49,008 nucleotides of DNA from Candidatus Kryptoniota bacterium (lineage in GTDB: Bacteria > Bacteroidota > Ignavibacteria > Kryptoniales > JAKASW01): assembly GCA_036567965.1 (NCBI GenBank), contig DATCTN010000007.1, positions 1 to 49,008 on the forward strand. The letters are read 5' to 3'. The position numbers were made by a program, and so were the translations under genes. Numbering within the stretch: the stretch's first letter is position 1; every line of letters starts with the position of its first letter. The notes below the pieces were generated by a model. The model was not told the origin of the DNA. It made no database searches and saw only the letters and a program-made list of their open reading frames with translations. Below, in pieces: positions 18,262 through 27,954 of this stretch.

Positions 18262-18290
18262 TTGCATTCCCCTCTAAAATTTGTTAAATT
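18262..18290 (+). promoter_or_regulatory. candidate promoter for the GH2-like/smc unit
   Basis: TTGCAT at 18262-18267, 17 bases, TAAATT at 18285-18290, leaving a leader of about 23 bases to the ATG at 18320. The gap upstream (18151-18261) shows no hairpin terminator, so read-through from the polyprenyl synthase is also possible. Confidence 0.4.
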
Positions 18291-18319
18291 TAGAAACGAT
18301 GGGAGTTAAACCTCAATAA

Positions 18320-20911
18320 ATGTTTAGCGGAAAGCCTTCCCACCTTATTTTCGTCGTGCTTTTTCTGATTTATCCTGCAATCTCCTTTGGCCAGCAGTCT
18401 GATCCGCAGACCGAACTTCTTCAAAATGGTCTGAAATACGACCAGATCACGCCAACCCGTGGCAGAATAGACCTTGGCGGGAAGTGGAGACTTTCAACCG
18501 ACGGCGGGAATGAATGGCGCACTGTAATGATTCCCTCTACACTGGACGACGACGGAAAGGTTACGTTTGAAAAACGACTTTTCATTCCCAAAGAATTTGT
18601 AGACCATAACATCTTCAGCCTTGTGTTTGGAAATGCCGGTGTCTCAACCGAGATTCGGGTCGACAATGAGTTTGTCGCAATTCATAACGGTGCTTATTCA
18701 AGAATCAACGCGAGGATACCTGACCGTCTACTTCAGGCGGGCAGTGAGAACGTCATAGACCTGATCTGCAATGACGAACTTGACCCTGCTTCCTCCATCC
18801 CGTTAAAACAACTCGCATTTCAACAGAAATGCTTCGCTGGACTGTTCAGGGATGTTTACATGGAGGTGAAGCCTCCAATCTATGTCGACAGGCCCGTAGT
18901 GAAGTCTGCTGTCAGTGAAAATGTGGCGGACCTTGAGAGCGACGTAGTCGTATATGCCTCCGACTACTCGAGGTACGGAATCGATTCGAGCGCCACCACA
19001 ATTCCGCTCAAGGTGCACGCGGAGCTCTTCGACAAGACGAGCGGCAAAATGGTAGCGAAGTCGCAGGACAATACTTTTGAACTTTCTCAGAATCACAATG
19101 CGAAAGTTCATCTCTCTCTGATTCTTCAGCACCCGAATTTGTGGAGTCCATCTTATCCTAACTTGTACGAGCTTCAAATATTCGTTTCGGGTACTTCAGG
19201 AGTTATAGATGAGTACGCAGAGAATATCGGGTTCAGGTCGTTTGGAATCACAGGAGGCAAGTTCTATCTGAATGGCGAGCGGATGTTCATCAAGAGTGTG
19301 AACTATGTCGCCGATCTGCCGAAAGTAAATGCTGCCGTCGACGAGGTGGGACTAGAGAAGGACATTGCGGTGATCAAAACGCTCGGCGCCAATGCGATCC
19401 GGGTGGTAGGGTATCCACCGTCACAGGAACTTCTTGATCTTTGCGACAAGTTCGGTCTCCTTGTATTTGAAGAAATGCCATTGAGCGACGCCCCGGAATC
19501 AGTCCTCGAGTCGCATCAATACCAGGGTGCACTCATCGGTTACCTGAGAGAAGTTATCCAGCAAACATTTTATCATCCGTCCATAGTGGCAATATCAGCG
19601 GGGACTAATATCGACCCGGGTGCCGAGGGCACCAGGGAATATGTCAGCTCCGTCGCAAGCATTATTCATAATGAGACAGATAAGCTGGTTTATTACACGC
19701 CCCTCTCAGGGATGAATGATGGTGCTGCCACCGACGCCGACTTCGTAGGAATTGACCTCACGCCATTGAACTCCGCCAGATCTCTGAAGTCGGTCATAAA
19801 CGATTTATCCACCCGGTATCCGAGCACGGTCTTCTTCGTGTCTTCGGTGGGTACGCAAACTCAGGTCGATAATCATAACGGTTATTCCGATCCTCTTTCG
19901 CTCGAGCACCAGGCAAGGTACCTGGTCGATGCGTACGAAGCGATCGACGATGCGAACTTTGCCGGCGTCTCGATAAACAGTTTCGCGGACTGGCAAGGCG
20001 CAGTTCCGCACCTTATGCCGAATGGTCATCCGTACCTCTACACTTTCGGGCTTGTTAGCTTCTGGAGAGAAAAGCGTCCTTCGTTTGCCGCGGTGAGGGC
20101 ACTGTTCAACGATGAAACCCTTCCGAGTCTCCCGATCGGCAACTACAGCGACACACCTCCGATCATCTACGTGGTGCTGTCGACTTTGCTCCTCGTGATC
20201 GTGACATATCTCCACTACAGCCGGCGGTGGTTCCGCGAAAGCGCGGCCCGCGCTGTATTTCGTCCTTATAATTTCTTCGCGGACATCCGCGACCAGCGGA
20301 TGATTTCGGCATTCCAGACGCTCACCGTCCTCTTCCTAGTCTCGGCTGGAATTTCTATTTATCTCTCGAGCCTCACATTTGCTTTCAGGGACAATTATGT
20401 CTTTGACAGGCTCCTCGGATTGATAATTCCCAGTGACTTCATAAAGATAAAAGTGGATTACCTGATCTGGCATCCGATGGAGTTTATTGTTGCGATGACC
20501 GTTTTGTTTATGCTTCTGGTTTCGATTACGACGTTCATAATAAAGCTCGTCTCGTATATCGTGAAAATCAGGCTCCAGCTCCTGAGTGCCTTCACCGTGG
20601 CGACCTGGTCGATGCTGCCTATGGCGATTCTTATCCTGGCAGACATGATACTCTTTCGTCTTCTCGGCGATCCAAGGTTCGTATGGGCCGCCATAATTGT
20701 TCTCGGTGCATTGTTTGTCCTCAGCCTCTTGAGGTTGTTTCACGGCATAGGAGTCATCTATGATCTGCCGATTGCGCGAGTCGGGGTTATTGGGTCGCTA
20801 CTAGTGATAATAGTCGTCCTCCTCGTCGCGTTTTATTATAACGGCGCGAACGGCATCATACCTTACGCGAAATTCTTCTACAGATTTATGGTCGAAAACA
20901 GAGCTGCCTAG
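18320..20911 (+). CDS. catalytically degenerate GH2-fold protein fused to a six-helix membrane domain
   Basis: 863 residues. A signal peptide (1-24) is followed by a jelly-roll sugar-binding-like domain (about 45-185, RGRIDLGGKWRL...), an Ig-like domain (190-310, ending NIGFRSFGI) and a GH2-type barrel (311-600, KFYLNGERMFIKSVNY...). Both catalytic glutamates appear lost: the acid/base NE site reads TNI (Asn430-Ile431), and the nucleophile site reads FVSSVG (Ser509). Six hydrophobic helices follow at about 613-632, 664-685, 719-741, 754-776, 787-807 and 820-840. The FRPYNFFADIRDQR stretch before the second helix resembles the entry of Yip1-type domains. It is probably a membrane-anchored periplasmic binding or sensing protein rather than a glycosidase. 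It abuts smc with no gap. Confidence 0.8.
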   Translation: MFSGKPSHLIFVVLFLIYPAISFGQQSDPQTELLQNGLKYDQITPTRGRIDLGGKWRLSTDGGNEWRTVMIPSTLDDDGKVTFEKRLFIPKEFVDHNIFSLVFGNAGVSTEIRVDNEFVAIHNGAYSRINARIPDRLLQAGSENVIDLICNDELDPASSIPLKQLAFQQKCFAGLFRDVYMEVKPPIYVDRPVVKSAVSENVADLESDVVVYASDYSRYGIDSSATTIPLKVHAELFDKTSGKMVAKSQDNTFELSQNHNAKVHLSLILQHPNLWSPSYPNLYELQIFVSGTSGVIDEYAENIGFRSFGITGGKFYLNGERMFIKSVNYVADLPKVNAAVDEVGLEKDIAVIKTLGANAIRVVGYPPSQELLDLCDKFGLLVFEEMPLSDAPESVLESHQYQGALIGYLREVIQQTFYHPSIVAISAGTNIDPGAEGTREYVSSVASIIHNETDKLVYYTPLSGMNDGAATDADFVGIDLTPLNSARSLKSVINDLSTRYPSTVFFVSSVGTQTQVDNHNGYSDPLSLEHQARYLVDAYEAIDDANFAGVSINSFADWQGAVPHLMPNGHPYLYTFGLVSFWREKRPSFAAVRALFNDETLPSLPIGNYSDTPPIIYVVLSTLLLVIVTYLHYSRRWFRESAARAVFRPYNFFADIRDQRMISAFQTLTVLFLVSAGISIYLSSLTFAFRDNYVFDRLLGLIIPSDFIKIKVDYLIWHPMEFIVAMTVLFMLLVSITTFIIKLVSYIVKIRLQLLSAFTVATWSMLPMAILILADMILFRLLGDPRFVWAAIIVLGALFVLSLLRLFHGIGVIYDLPIARVGVIGSLLVIIVVLLVAFYYNGANGIIPYAKFFYRFMVENRAA

Positions 20912-23900
20912 ATGTTCCTTTCTAAACTAGAGTTGTACGGATTCAAGTCTTTCGCGACCAGAACCGAATTGTCTTTCGAGGGCGGCATCACCTCCGTCGT
21001 CGGGCCGAACGGCTGCGGTAAAACCAATGTACTCGATTCGATACGCTGGGTCCTCGGCGAGCAGCGTACCAGCATGTTGAGAAGCGATTCGATGGAGAAC
21101 GTTATCTTCAACGGCTCCAAAGATAGGAAGCCGCTCGGCATGGCGGAAGTGACAATAACGATTAAGAACGATAAGGGACTCCTCCCTGTTGACTATGCAG
21201 AGGTGAGCCTGACCCGTCGTGTATTTCGCTCCGGAGAGAGCGAATATTTTATAAATAAGAACCAGTGTCGCTTGAAGGACATCCAGGATATGCTTATGGA
21301 TTCCGGGATGGCCGCAAGTGCGTATTCGGTGATCGAGTTGAAGATGGTCGAAGATATTCTCAGGGAGAACACCGACGAGCGAAGGAAGATGTTCGAAGAG
21401 GCTTCCGGCGTGACGAAATACAAGTCGCGAAGGAAAGCGGCCCTGGGAAAGCTCGAAGACGTCCAGCGTGATCTGCTGCGAGTGAACGACCTGATTTCCG
21501 AAATCGAGAAGAAGGTCAACTCACTCGAAAGGCAAGCTAAAAAGGCAGAGCAGTACAAGAGGTTCGTGGACGAACTAGGTTCTCTCGAGCGACAGTACTT
21601 GTTCTCCGAATATCATTCAGTCCTGAATAAGATTGCTCCCCTGAAGGAGAGTCTCGTCCAAAGTGAAAGCGAAAAGGCCAATACTCTCTCCGCACTTTCG
21701 CACCAGGAGGAATTGCTCAGACTCATCAGGTCCGAGATAGCAGACCTCGACAGGAGCTCGGCCTCACTGCGTTTGCAGAGATCGCAGAAGCAGGACCAGC
21801 TGCACGCCGTCGAAGAGGAAATCGCGGTTCTTGTCGAGCGGAAGAGAGGGCTCTCCGAGAATATGTCATCCCTTGAGAAGAGGAGGATCGATCTCTCGGC
21901 GAAGAATGAGAATTTGCAGCAGCAGACAGAAGAATTACAGATAAGTCTCAAGGAAAGCGAGGAAGAAGAACGGGAGCTCTCTGCAGATCTGAACAAGGAA
22001 CAGGACGACTTTAAGAAATTTGAGGAGCAACTTTTTGCCGCCCGGGAGAAATCGAATCTCGATCACGAAAACCTGATCAGGATTCTCAACGAGCTGGCGC
22101 TGAAGCAGAACGAACGCGAACGAGCCCATGCGCGACTGGAACGGGTCAGATCGCACAGCGATGAACTCGCGGCAAGGAAGACCCAGCTGGACAACGAAGC
22201 GAAGGAACTCTCCGACAGGCTTGCCGAAGCTGGACGCGAAAAAGAATCACTTGGCCGTCAAATAGATGCAGAGAAAGAAAAACTCAGCGACCTCGAAAGG
22301 CACAGGGAGGACCTGTTCGGAAAAATCGAGAGAACCAAGAGCGAAGCTCAAAAGGTTCGTGAGAATGCCCAGTCGAACCAGGCGAGGATCGATTTTCTTA
22401 ACGGACTTGTCGAGCATCTCGAAGGGGTTCCTGATGGCGCAAAAGCGCTCGCGCGTGGAGAGATCGGAGGCCTACCAAAGTTCGAGATACTCAGCGATCT
22501 CTTTTATGTCAACCAGGAGTACAGGATTGCTGCGGAGTCAATCCTGGGAGAGGCTTCGAACTATCTCGTTTCTCAGGACGAGCACACTGCGTTGAGCGCG
22601 GTCGATGCGCTGAGAAGCAGAGACCTGGGCAAGGTGACTTTCGTGTGCCTGGATCGAGTATCGGCGCCGATGCGGAAGTCTCCCGGCGGAAGCTTCAAAA
22701 GACTTATCGACCAGGTGCAGACTTCGTCTGAGAATGAAGTTCTGGCAAGGTACTTTTTCGAGAATGTGGTTGTCGTGAATAACTATTCAGAGGCTGAAAG
22801 GATTCTGAGCCAGGATCCTTCGTTGGTCTGCGTCAATTTCGCAGGCGATGTTTATTCCGCAAGGGGAATTATCCGGGGCGGAAGCATCAGGAAGACCGAA
22901 GGAGGTCGGGTCGGCAAGCTAAGGCAGTTGGAGGAGTTGAAAAACGAAAACTCCACTCTCAATCGCGAGCTCGCAGATCTTGAGCACGCTGTGGAGACCC
23001 TTCAGTCTGAAATGGATCTCTTGCCCATAAAGAGTGGCAACGAGACGCTTCGAGAAATGGAACTGAAGCTTGCCAGGATCGAGCAGTCAAACGTTGAAAC
23101 GGAACGGACTTATAATGCCATCGAGACGCAGATAGCTGATCTTGCAACGCGGGCAGCAAGACTCGAGATCGAAATATCGGAATCGCGCGGTGAACTTGAA
23201 GCATGCGAACTGGCACTTACGGGGCTGAACTCTTCGAAGGGCGCGGCGGATCATGAGTACCAGGCGTCCCTCGAAGCGTTGAAGCACATCGAAGAGGAAT
23301 ACCGCCGGAATAATGAAGAACTTCGTGACGCCCAGGCTCGCCATATTGAATGTATTAACAAGCTGAATTTCCTAAAGCGAGAAATACAGACCTCGCAGGA
23401 ACAGGTCAGCACAAATGTGGAAGGGATAGCACGAGCCCTGGAAGAAATGTCAACTACCTCTACCGTTATTGAACAGTCGCAACAGAAGGTGAACGAGCTG
23501 GACGAGCAAAGGGCAAGCCTCGCAACGGAAACTCAGGCTCTCGACTTTCAAATGAAAGAGCTGGATAACAAGGTCTCGGCAAAAAGGGAGTCAGATGAAG
23601 TCGAGGAGAAGAAGCTGAAGGACGCGAGGGCAAGCCATGAGCTTGCTGTGGAGGCGGCCCATCAGGTGAACCTGAAGATCAGCGAACTTGAAGCACACTC
23701 CAATGCAATCCTGGAAAGAGGGAAAGAGGAGTTCAATCTGGACCTTGGTCAGCAATCGATTGAATCATTGAAGATCCCCGGTGACTTCGATACGACGGCG
23801 GCTCACGAAAGGGTCAACTACCTGAAGGGGAGAGTTGAATCATTTGGCCCGGTCAACCTCGTTGCATTTTCGGAATATAACGAGGAAAAGCAGCGCTTTG

Positions 23901-24457
23901 ATTTTCTTACCGGTCAGAGAAGCGATCTGTTTGAAGCTGAAAAAACGCTTTCTACTACTATTGAAGAAATAAATCATACGGCGCATCAGAAGTTTCTAGA
24001 GACATTCGACCAGATTTCAGACAACTTCAAGACGACATTCCGAAGTCTTTTCGACGGAGGCGAAGCGGAGCTGAAACTTGAGCAAAACATCGATCCGCTC
24101 GAGGCGAAGATCGAAATATTTGCCAAGCCCGCCGGGAAAAGACCGCAATCGATCGATCTCCTATCGGCGGGAGAAAAGACGTTGACGGCAATCGCGCTCC
24201 TGTTCGCGATATATCTCGTCAAGCCCAGCCCGTTCTGTATCCTCGATGAAGTCGACGGACCGCTCGACGACAACAACACGGATAATTACGTTCGCATGAT
24301 TAAGAAGTTTTCCAGCGATACTCAGTTCATCGTGATCACTCATAACAAGCGTACGATGGAAGCGGCTGACACACTTTATGGTGTCACGATGGAGGAACAG
24401 GGAGTTTCAAAAGTAGTAGCCGTAAGATTCGTGGATGATTGGGTCATGAAGCAGTGA
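20912..24457 (+). CDS. smc: chromosome segregation protein SMC
   Basis: 1181 residues, the usual bacterial SMC length. Walker A is GPNGCGKTN (31-39), two long coiled coils flank a hinge (about 500-660), and the C-terminal head has LLSAGEKTLTA (signature) and ILDEVDGPLDDNN (Walker B). SMC dimers organise the nucleoid with ScpA/ScpB, which are not in the window. The signature has Ala where most bacterial SMCs have Gly (LSGGEK), a minor variation. The ATG begins on the base after the GH2-like stop, and the stop overlaps the next gene as GTGA. Confidence 0.97.
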   Translation: MFLSKLELYGFKSFATRTELSFEGGITSVVGPNGCGKTNVLDSIRWVLGEQRTSMLRSDSMENVIFNGSKDRKPLGMAEVTITIKNDKGLLPVDYAEVSLTRRVFRSGESEYFINKNQCRLKDIQDMLMDSGMAASAYSVIELKMVEDILRENTDERRKMFEEASGVTKYKSRRKAALGKLEDVQRDLLRVNDLISEIEKKVNSLERQAKKAEQYKRFVDELGSLERQYLFSEYHSVLNKIAPLKESLVQSESEKANTLSALSHQEELLRLIRSEIADLDRSSASLRLQRSQKQDQLHAVEEEIAVLVERKRGLSENMSSLEKRRIDLSAKNENLQQQTEELQISLKESEEEERELSADLNKEQDDFKKFEEQLFAAREKSNLDHENLIRILNELALKQNERERAHARLERVRSHSDELAARKTQLDNEAKELSDRLAEAGREKESLGRQIDAEKEKLSDLERHREDLFGKIERTKSEAQKVRENAQSNQARIDFLNGLVEHLEGVPDGAKALARGEIGGLPKFEILSDLFYVNQEYRIAAESILGEASNYLVSQDEHTALSAVDALRSRDLGKVTFVCLDRVSAPMRKSPGGSFKRLIDQVQTSSENEVLARYFFENVVVVNNYSEAERILSQDPSLVCVNFAGDVYSARGIIRGGSIRKTEGGRVGKLRQLEELKNENSTLNRELADLEHAVETLQSEMDLLPIKSGNETLREMELKLARIEQSNVETERTYNAIETQIADLATRAARLEIEISESRGELEACELALTGLNSSKGAADHEYQASLEALKHIEEEYRRNNEELRDAQARHIECINKLNFLKREIQTSQEQVSTNVEGIARALEEMSTTSTVIEQSQQKVNELDEQRASLATETQALDFQMKELDNKVSAKRESDEVEEKKLKDARASHELAVEAAHQVNLKISELEAHSNAILERGKEEFNLDLGQQSIESLKIPGDFDTTAAHERVNYLKGRVESFGPVNLVAFSEYNEEKQRFDFLTGQRSDLFEAEKTLSTTIEEINHTAHQKFLETFDQISDNFKTTFRSLFDGGEAELKLEQNIDPLEAKIEIFAKPAGKRPQSIDLLSAGEKTLTAIALLFAIYLVKPSPFCILDEVDGPLDDNNTDNYVRMIKKFSSDTQFIVITHNKRTMEAADTLYGVTMEEQGVSKVVAVRFVDDWVMKQ

Positions 24458-25167
24458 GCAGGCTTATTCCAAGAGTGTTTGTAGACTTCGACGGGACTAT
24501 AACAAAACAAGATGTCGGCAACGCATTCTTCAGAAAATTCGGAGATGAAAAGGTCTCACTTGAACTGGTCCGTAAGTGGAAGGCGGGGACACTCTCTGGT
24601 AAGGAGCTTCTCCTTGGGGAGGCCGCGACCGTCCGCACTTCCTACACTGAGGCGGTCAGGTTCGTTGAGAGTCTCGACATTGACATGACCTTTCTTACGT
24701 TCCTTGATTATTGCAGGACAGCGGGAATTGAGATCACGGTCTTGAGTGACGGATTGGATTTTTATATTGAGAGGATCATGGAGAAGAATGCAATAGCCGG
24801 TCTTCCCGTCTATTCCAATCGTGCGCGTTTCGTTTCCGACCGGCTTGAAGTCGACACACCTTACGAATCGGATTGTAAGTGGTGCGCCAACTGCAAAGGA
24901 TTCCAGATACTCTCGCACAGCGGTATCGATGACGCGATCATATACATCGGCAACGGATTCTCCGACCGATGTGCGGTCAAGTACGCGGACGTGGTGTTCG
25001 CGAAAGACGAACTCCTCAGATATTGTCAGGAGAACAATATCACATATCAACCGTTCAGGACGTTTGAAGATATTTTAATGAAATTCAGAAAAATGATAGA
25101 GGCCGGCGGCATCAGAAAGAGACACCAGGCAGAACTGAGACGCAGGGAGGCGTATCTCGCCGAGTGA
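24454..25167 (+). CDS. HAD-IB phosphatase, MtnX/phosphoserine phosphatase-like
   Basis: 237 residues from the GTG at 24454, which overlaps the smc stop as GTGA. Motif I is FVDFDGTIT (Asp11, Asp13), motif II is VLSDGLDFYI, and motif IV is YIGNGFSDRCA. A Cys-rich insert DCKWCANCKG in the cap region matches the CxxCK element of the MtnX/PHOSPHO-like branch. Substrates in this branch include methionine-salvage intermediates and small phosphomonoesters. No other methionine-salvage gene is nearby, so the substrate stays open. Confidence 0.8.
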   Translation: MSRLIPRVFVDFDGTITKQDVGNAFFRKFGDEKVSLELVRKWKAGTLSGKELLLGEAATVRTSYTEAVRFVESLDIDMTFLTFLDYCRTAGIEITVLSDGLDFYIERIMEKNAIAGLPVYSNRARFVSDRLEVDTPYESDCKWCANCKGFQILSHSGIDDAIIYIGNGFSDRCAVKYADVVFAKDELLRYCQENNITYQPFRTFEDILMKFRKMIEAGGIRKRHQAELRRREAYLAE

Positions 25168-25763
25168 CGGATCCTACTGAAAACAAAAACTGGAAGAGTC
25201 AGCTATTTACGTTCAGGAGCTACACTCCCATTCCGTTCTTGATTGTCATGCTACTCTTCTCCTCGCCGACCATCGCGTCACTCGTTGCAGGTTTCCTGAT
25301 CGCGCTGGTTGGAGAATCGGTGCGGTTCTGGGGAGTAGCGTACGCCGGAAGCGAGACAAGAACAACCGGCAGAGTGGGCGGAACTCAGCTCGTGACTAGC
25401 GGTCCCTATTCATTTGTGAGAAATCCCCTGTACGTGGGCAATGTCATCCTCTATCTCGGTGTAGGAATTATGTCGAACGCACTCACCCCGTACCTCCAGG
25501 TGATTGCCGTAATCTATTTCGCGCTTCAGTATTCCGCGATAGTCGGCATTGAAGAGAAGTATCTGGCAGAGACTTTTTCCGGCTGGAACGATTACGCGAG
25601 TAAGGTGCCTCGATTCATACCGCGACTTTCCCGCTTTGTCTCAGGACAAGTGCTCGTTCCGAACACGAAGAGGGCGCTTCGTTCTGAAAGATCGTCGCTT
25701 CTAGCGTTCGCCTCGATCAGCTGCCTCCTCTGTGTGATTTATATTGTTCGAGGTGCAAGTTGA
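25164..25763 (+). CDS. isoprenylcysteine carboxyl methyltransferase-like (ICMT/PEMT family) membrane protein
   Basis: 199 residues with about five hydrophobic helices. The family motif is SGPYSFVRNPLYVGN (about 79-93), with a Glu-x-x-Tyr pair further on (EEKYLAETF), which form the SAM and lipid site in this family. Bacterial members methylate lipids or unknown substrates. The GTG start overlaps the HAD stop as GTGA, and its own stop overlaps lpxB as TTGA. The position directly before the lipid A genes suggests a lipid substrate, which is inference. Confidence 0.82.
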   Translation: MTDPTENKNWKSQLFTFRSYTPIPFLIVMLLFSSPTIASLVAGFLIALVGESVRFWGVAYAGSETRTTGRVGGTQLVTSGPYSFVRNPLYVGNVILYLGVGIMSNALTPYLQVIAVIYFALQYSAIVGIEEKYLAETFSGWNDYASKVPRFIPRLSRFVSGQVLVPNTKRALRSERSSLLAFASISCLLCVIYIVRGAS

Positions 25764-26902
25764 CATCGACGCTGATGATTATCGCAGGCGAGACATCAGG
25801 CGACAAGCACGCAGCTCTTCTTGCCGAAAGTCTGCAAAAAGCTGCGGATGTCAGGTTATATGGCGTCGGCGGAGACAGGATGAAGGAAGCAGGCGTCGCG
25901 CTTATGCACCATGTCAGAGAAATGTCGGTAATGGGATTTTCTGAAGTGCTTTTCAGGATTCCTTTTTTAAGAAGAGTGAGCAGGGAACTCATCGAATCTA
26001 TCGACGCCAGGAAGCCGGACGGCGTAATACTTGTCGATTATCCCGGCTTCAATCTTCGTTTCGCTGCGCTCGCCAGAGCCCGAGGGCTCAAGGTAATTTA
26101 CTTCATAAGTCCTCAGGTCTGGGCGTGGGGAAAAGGAAGAATCGAAAAAATACGGCGCACAGTCGACCTGATGCTGACTGTTTTCAAATTTGAAGAGGAA
26201 ATGTACAAGGAGGAAGGAATCGACGCCCACTGGGTAGGGCATCCACTCGTTGATGAAATAACTCATCCCGACAGCTCGTCCTTCTCGGAATTTAAAAAGA
26301 AATATGGCATTGCGGAGGGATCGAAAATTCTGGCGCTCCTTCCAGGAAGCCGACTTCAGGAAATCAGAAGGATACTTCCTGGTATGCTCCGAACGGCTGA
26401 GTTACTGGCTGGGGGTCTACCACACGAAACAATTAAGATTGTCACTGTCATCGGATGCGCTCCCGGAATAGGGTCTAAGATATATGATGAGCTCACGGCC
26501 GGTTCTCGCGCCTATCCACTGCTTTGTCCTGACGTCGAGTCGTTACTCATTTCTTCAGATGCCGGGATTATCGCCAGCGGCACAGCGACTTTGGAAGCAG
26601 CACTTTATGGACTGCCGATTGCGGTTGTCTACAAAACCGGCTGGTTGAATTACCTGATTGGCAGATCGCTCGTAAAATTGAAATCGATATCTCTCGTGAA
26701 CATCGTTGCAGGGAAGGAAATTGTCAAAGAGTTTGTCCAGGGGAATTTTAAACCGGGAGAAGTTGCAGAGGCAGTAAGAGAGATGCTCGTCGCGGGCGGT
26801 GTCGCGGAGAAGATGAGAAATGAGTATAAAGAGGTCCGCAGGATCCTCGGTGAAAAAGGTGCGACGGACAGGGCGGCTAAATTGATTTTGAATTCGATCT
26901 GA
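25760..26902 (+). CDS. lpxB: lipid-A-disaccharide synthase
   Basis: 380 residues, family GT19. The N-terminus has MIIAGETSGDKHAALL (6-21), and PQVWAWGKGRI, VGHPLVDE and LPGSRLQEI are the conserved blocks. It joins lipid X to UDP-diacylglucosamine to give the tetra-acylated disaccharide on the inner membrane. It starts at a TTG overlapping the methyltransferase stop by 4 nt. lpxK follows with a TGATG overlap, so two consecutive steps of lipid A synthesis are coupled. Confidence 0.95.
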   Translation: MTSTLMIIAGETSGDKHAALLAESLQKAADVRLYGVGGDRMKEAGVALMHHVREMSVMGFSEVLFRIPFLRRVSRELIESIDARKPDGVILVDYPGFNLRFAALARARGLKVIYFISPQVWAWGKGRIEKIRRTVDLMLTVFKFEEEMYKEEGIDAHWVGHPLVDEITHPDSSSFSEFKKKYGIAEGSKILALLPGSRLQEIRRILPGMLRTAELLAGGLPHETIKIVTVIGCAPGIGSKIYDELTAGSRAYPLLCPDVESLLISSDAGIIASGTATLEAALYGLPIAVVYKTGWLNYLIGRSLVKLKSISLVNIVAGKEIVKEFVQGNFKPGEVAEAVREMLVAGGVAEKMRNEYKEVRRILGEKGATDRAAKLILNSI

Positions 26903-27954
26903 TGAAGGACTTGGCGAGAAAAATATTGTATCCGTTCGATGCACTATATGCTGCTGCGGTCACTGCGCGCAATTACGCGTATGATCATGAATTGTTGAAC
27001 TCCGAGCATCTTCCCGCGCCGGTATTGTCCGTGGGGAATATCTCAGTCGGGGGATCAGGGAAGACGCCGTTCACAATGTACCTCATCGGGAAACTCCTCG
27101 AGTCAGGTCGTAAACCGGCAGTTTTGTCCCGCGGGTATATGAGATTAACGGAAGATCTTGCGATCTCTTGTCCTGCTCAAGGCTTCATGGCCGACGTTCG
27201 CTCATTGGGCGATGAGCCCGCATTGATCTCGCAATCTTTTCCTGCCGTTCCGGTGGCGGTCAATAGGGACCGATTCAAAGCAGGGATGGAGGTTATTGAA
27301 AAGTGTGGCGCCGATATCTTTATCCTCGATGACGGATTTCAAAATCGAGAGCTGGCTCGCGATGCAGATTTTGTGTTGATGAGAGACTCGCTGGCTGATC
27401 TGACCGATCAATATCTCCCGTCCGGAAATCTGCGCGACTCGAAAAAACGCCTGGGTCAGGCACAGATCATCGTCCTCACGTCTCACGAACGGTTTGGTCT
27501 GCACGAAACGGATTTCGGCATATTGAGGAAGTTCAGCGATGCGGCCGTTGCGGGAGTGAGTTTCTTGCTCTCGCATTTCGCAGATGTTGCAGGATCGGTA
27601 TATTCGACGGATCAGCTCCGTGAAAGAGAGGTAGTGGCATTTTGTGGCATCGCCGGCCCTGATGCTTTCTTTGACGGAGTCCGGAGACTCAATCTAAATG
27701 TGACCGGCGTGAAAGCCTTCCGCGATCATCACTGGTACGATGAGTACGATCTTGACGAAATTTTCGGCGGCAATGATGAGTCGATTGCCGTCACAACTTC
27801 CAAAGACGCCGTGAGGATTTTTCTTGACGGGGAGTTGAACGGACACGACGATGTGAAACGCATATACGCGCTTCAGGAGAAAGCGGTTGTGAATTTCGGC
27901 AGTGAGCACATAGACGCCGCGTTGTCAACAGCACTCGGAGCTGTCTATGTTTAA
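26902..27954 (+). CDS. lpxK: tetraacyldisaccharide 4'-kinase
   Basis: 350 residues. The N-terminal membrane-associated helix is followed by SVGNISVGGSGKTPF (43-57), the LpxK P-loop. The downstream motifs LSRGY, GDEP, ILDDGFQN and LPSGNLRD are characteristic. It phosphorylates the 4'-position of the disaccharide made by LpxB. The ATG overlaps the lpxB stop, and its own stop overlaps the amidotransferase by 8 nt. Confidence 0.95.
   Translation: MKDLARKILYPFDALYAAAVTARNYAYDHELLNSEHLPAPVLSVGNISVGGSGKTPFTMYLIGKLLESGRKPAVLSRGYMRLTEDLAISCPAQGFMADVRSLGDEPALISQSFPAVPVAVNRDRFKAGMEVIEKCGADIFILDDGFQNRELARDADFVLMRDSLADLTDQYLPSGNLRDSKKRLGQAQIIVLTSHERFGLHETDFGILRKFSDAAVAGVSFLLSHFADVAGSVYSTDQLREREVVAFCGIAGPDAFFDGVRRLNLNVTGVKAFRDHHWYDEYDLDEIFGGNDESIAVTTSKDAVRIFLDGELNGHDDVKRIYALQEKAVVNFGSEHIDAALSTALGAVYV

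Noticed and set aside
18320-20911. Active beta-glucuronidase/beta-galactosidase
   Set aside because: Both positions expected for the catalytic glutamates carry other residues (Ile431 and Ser509).
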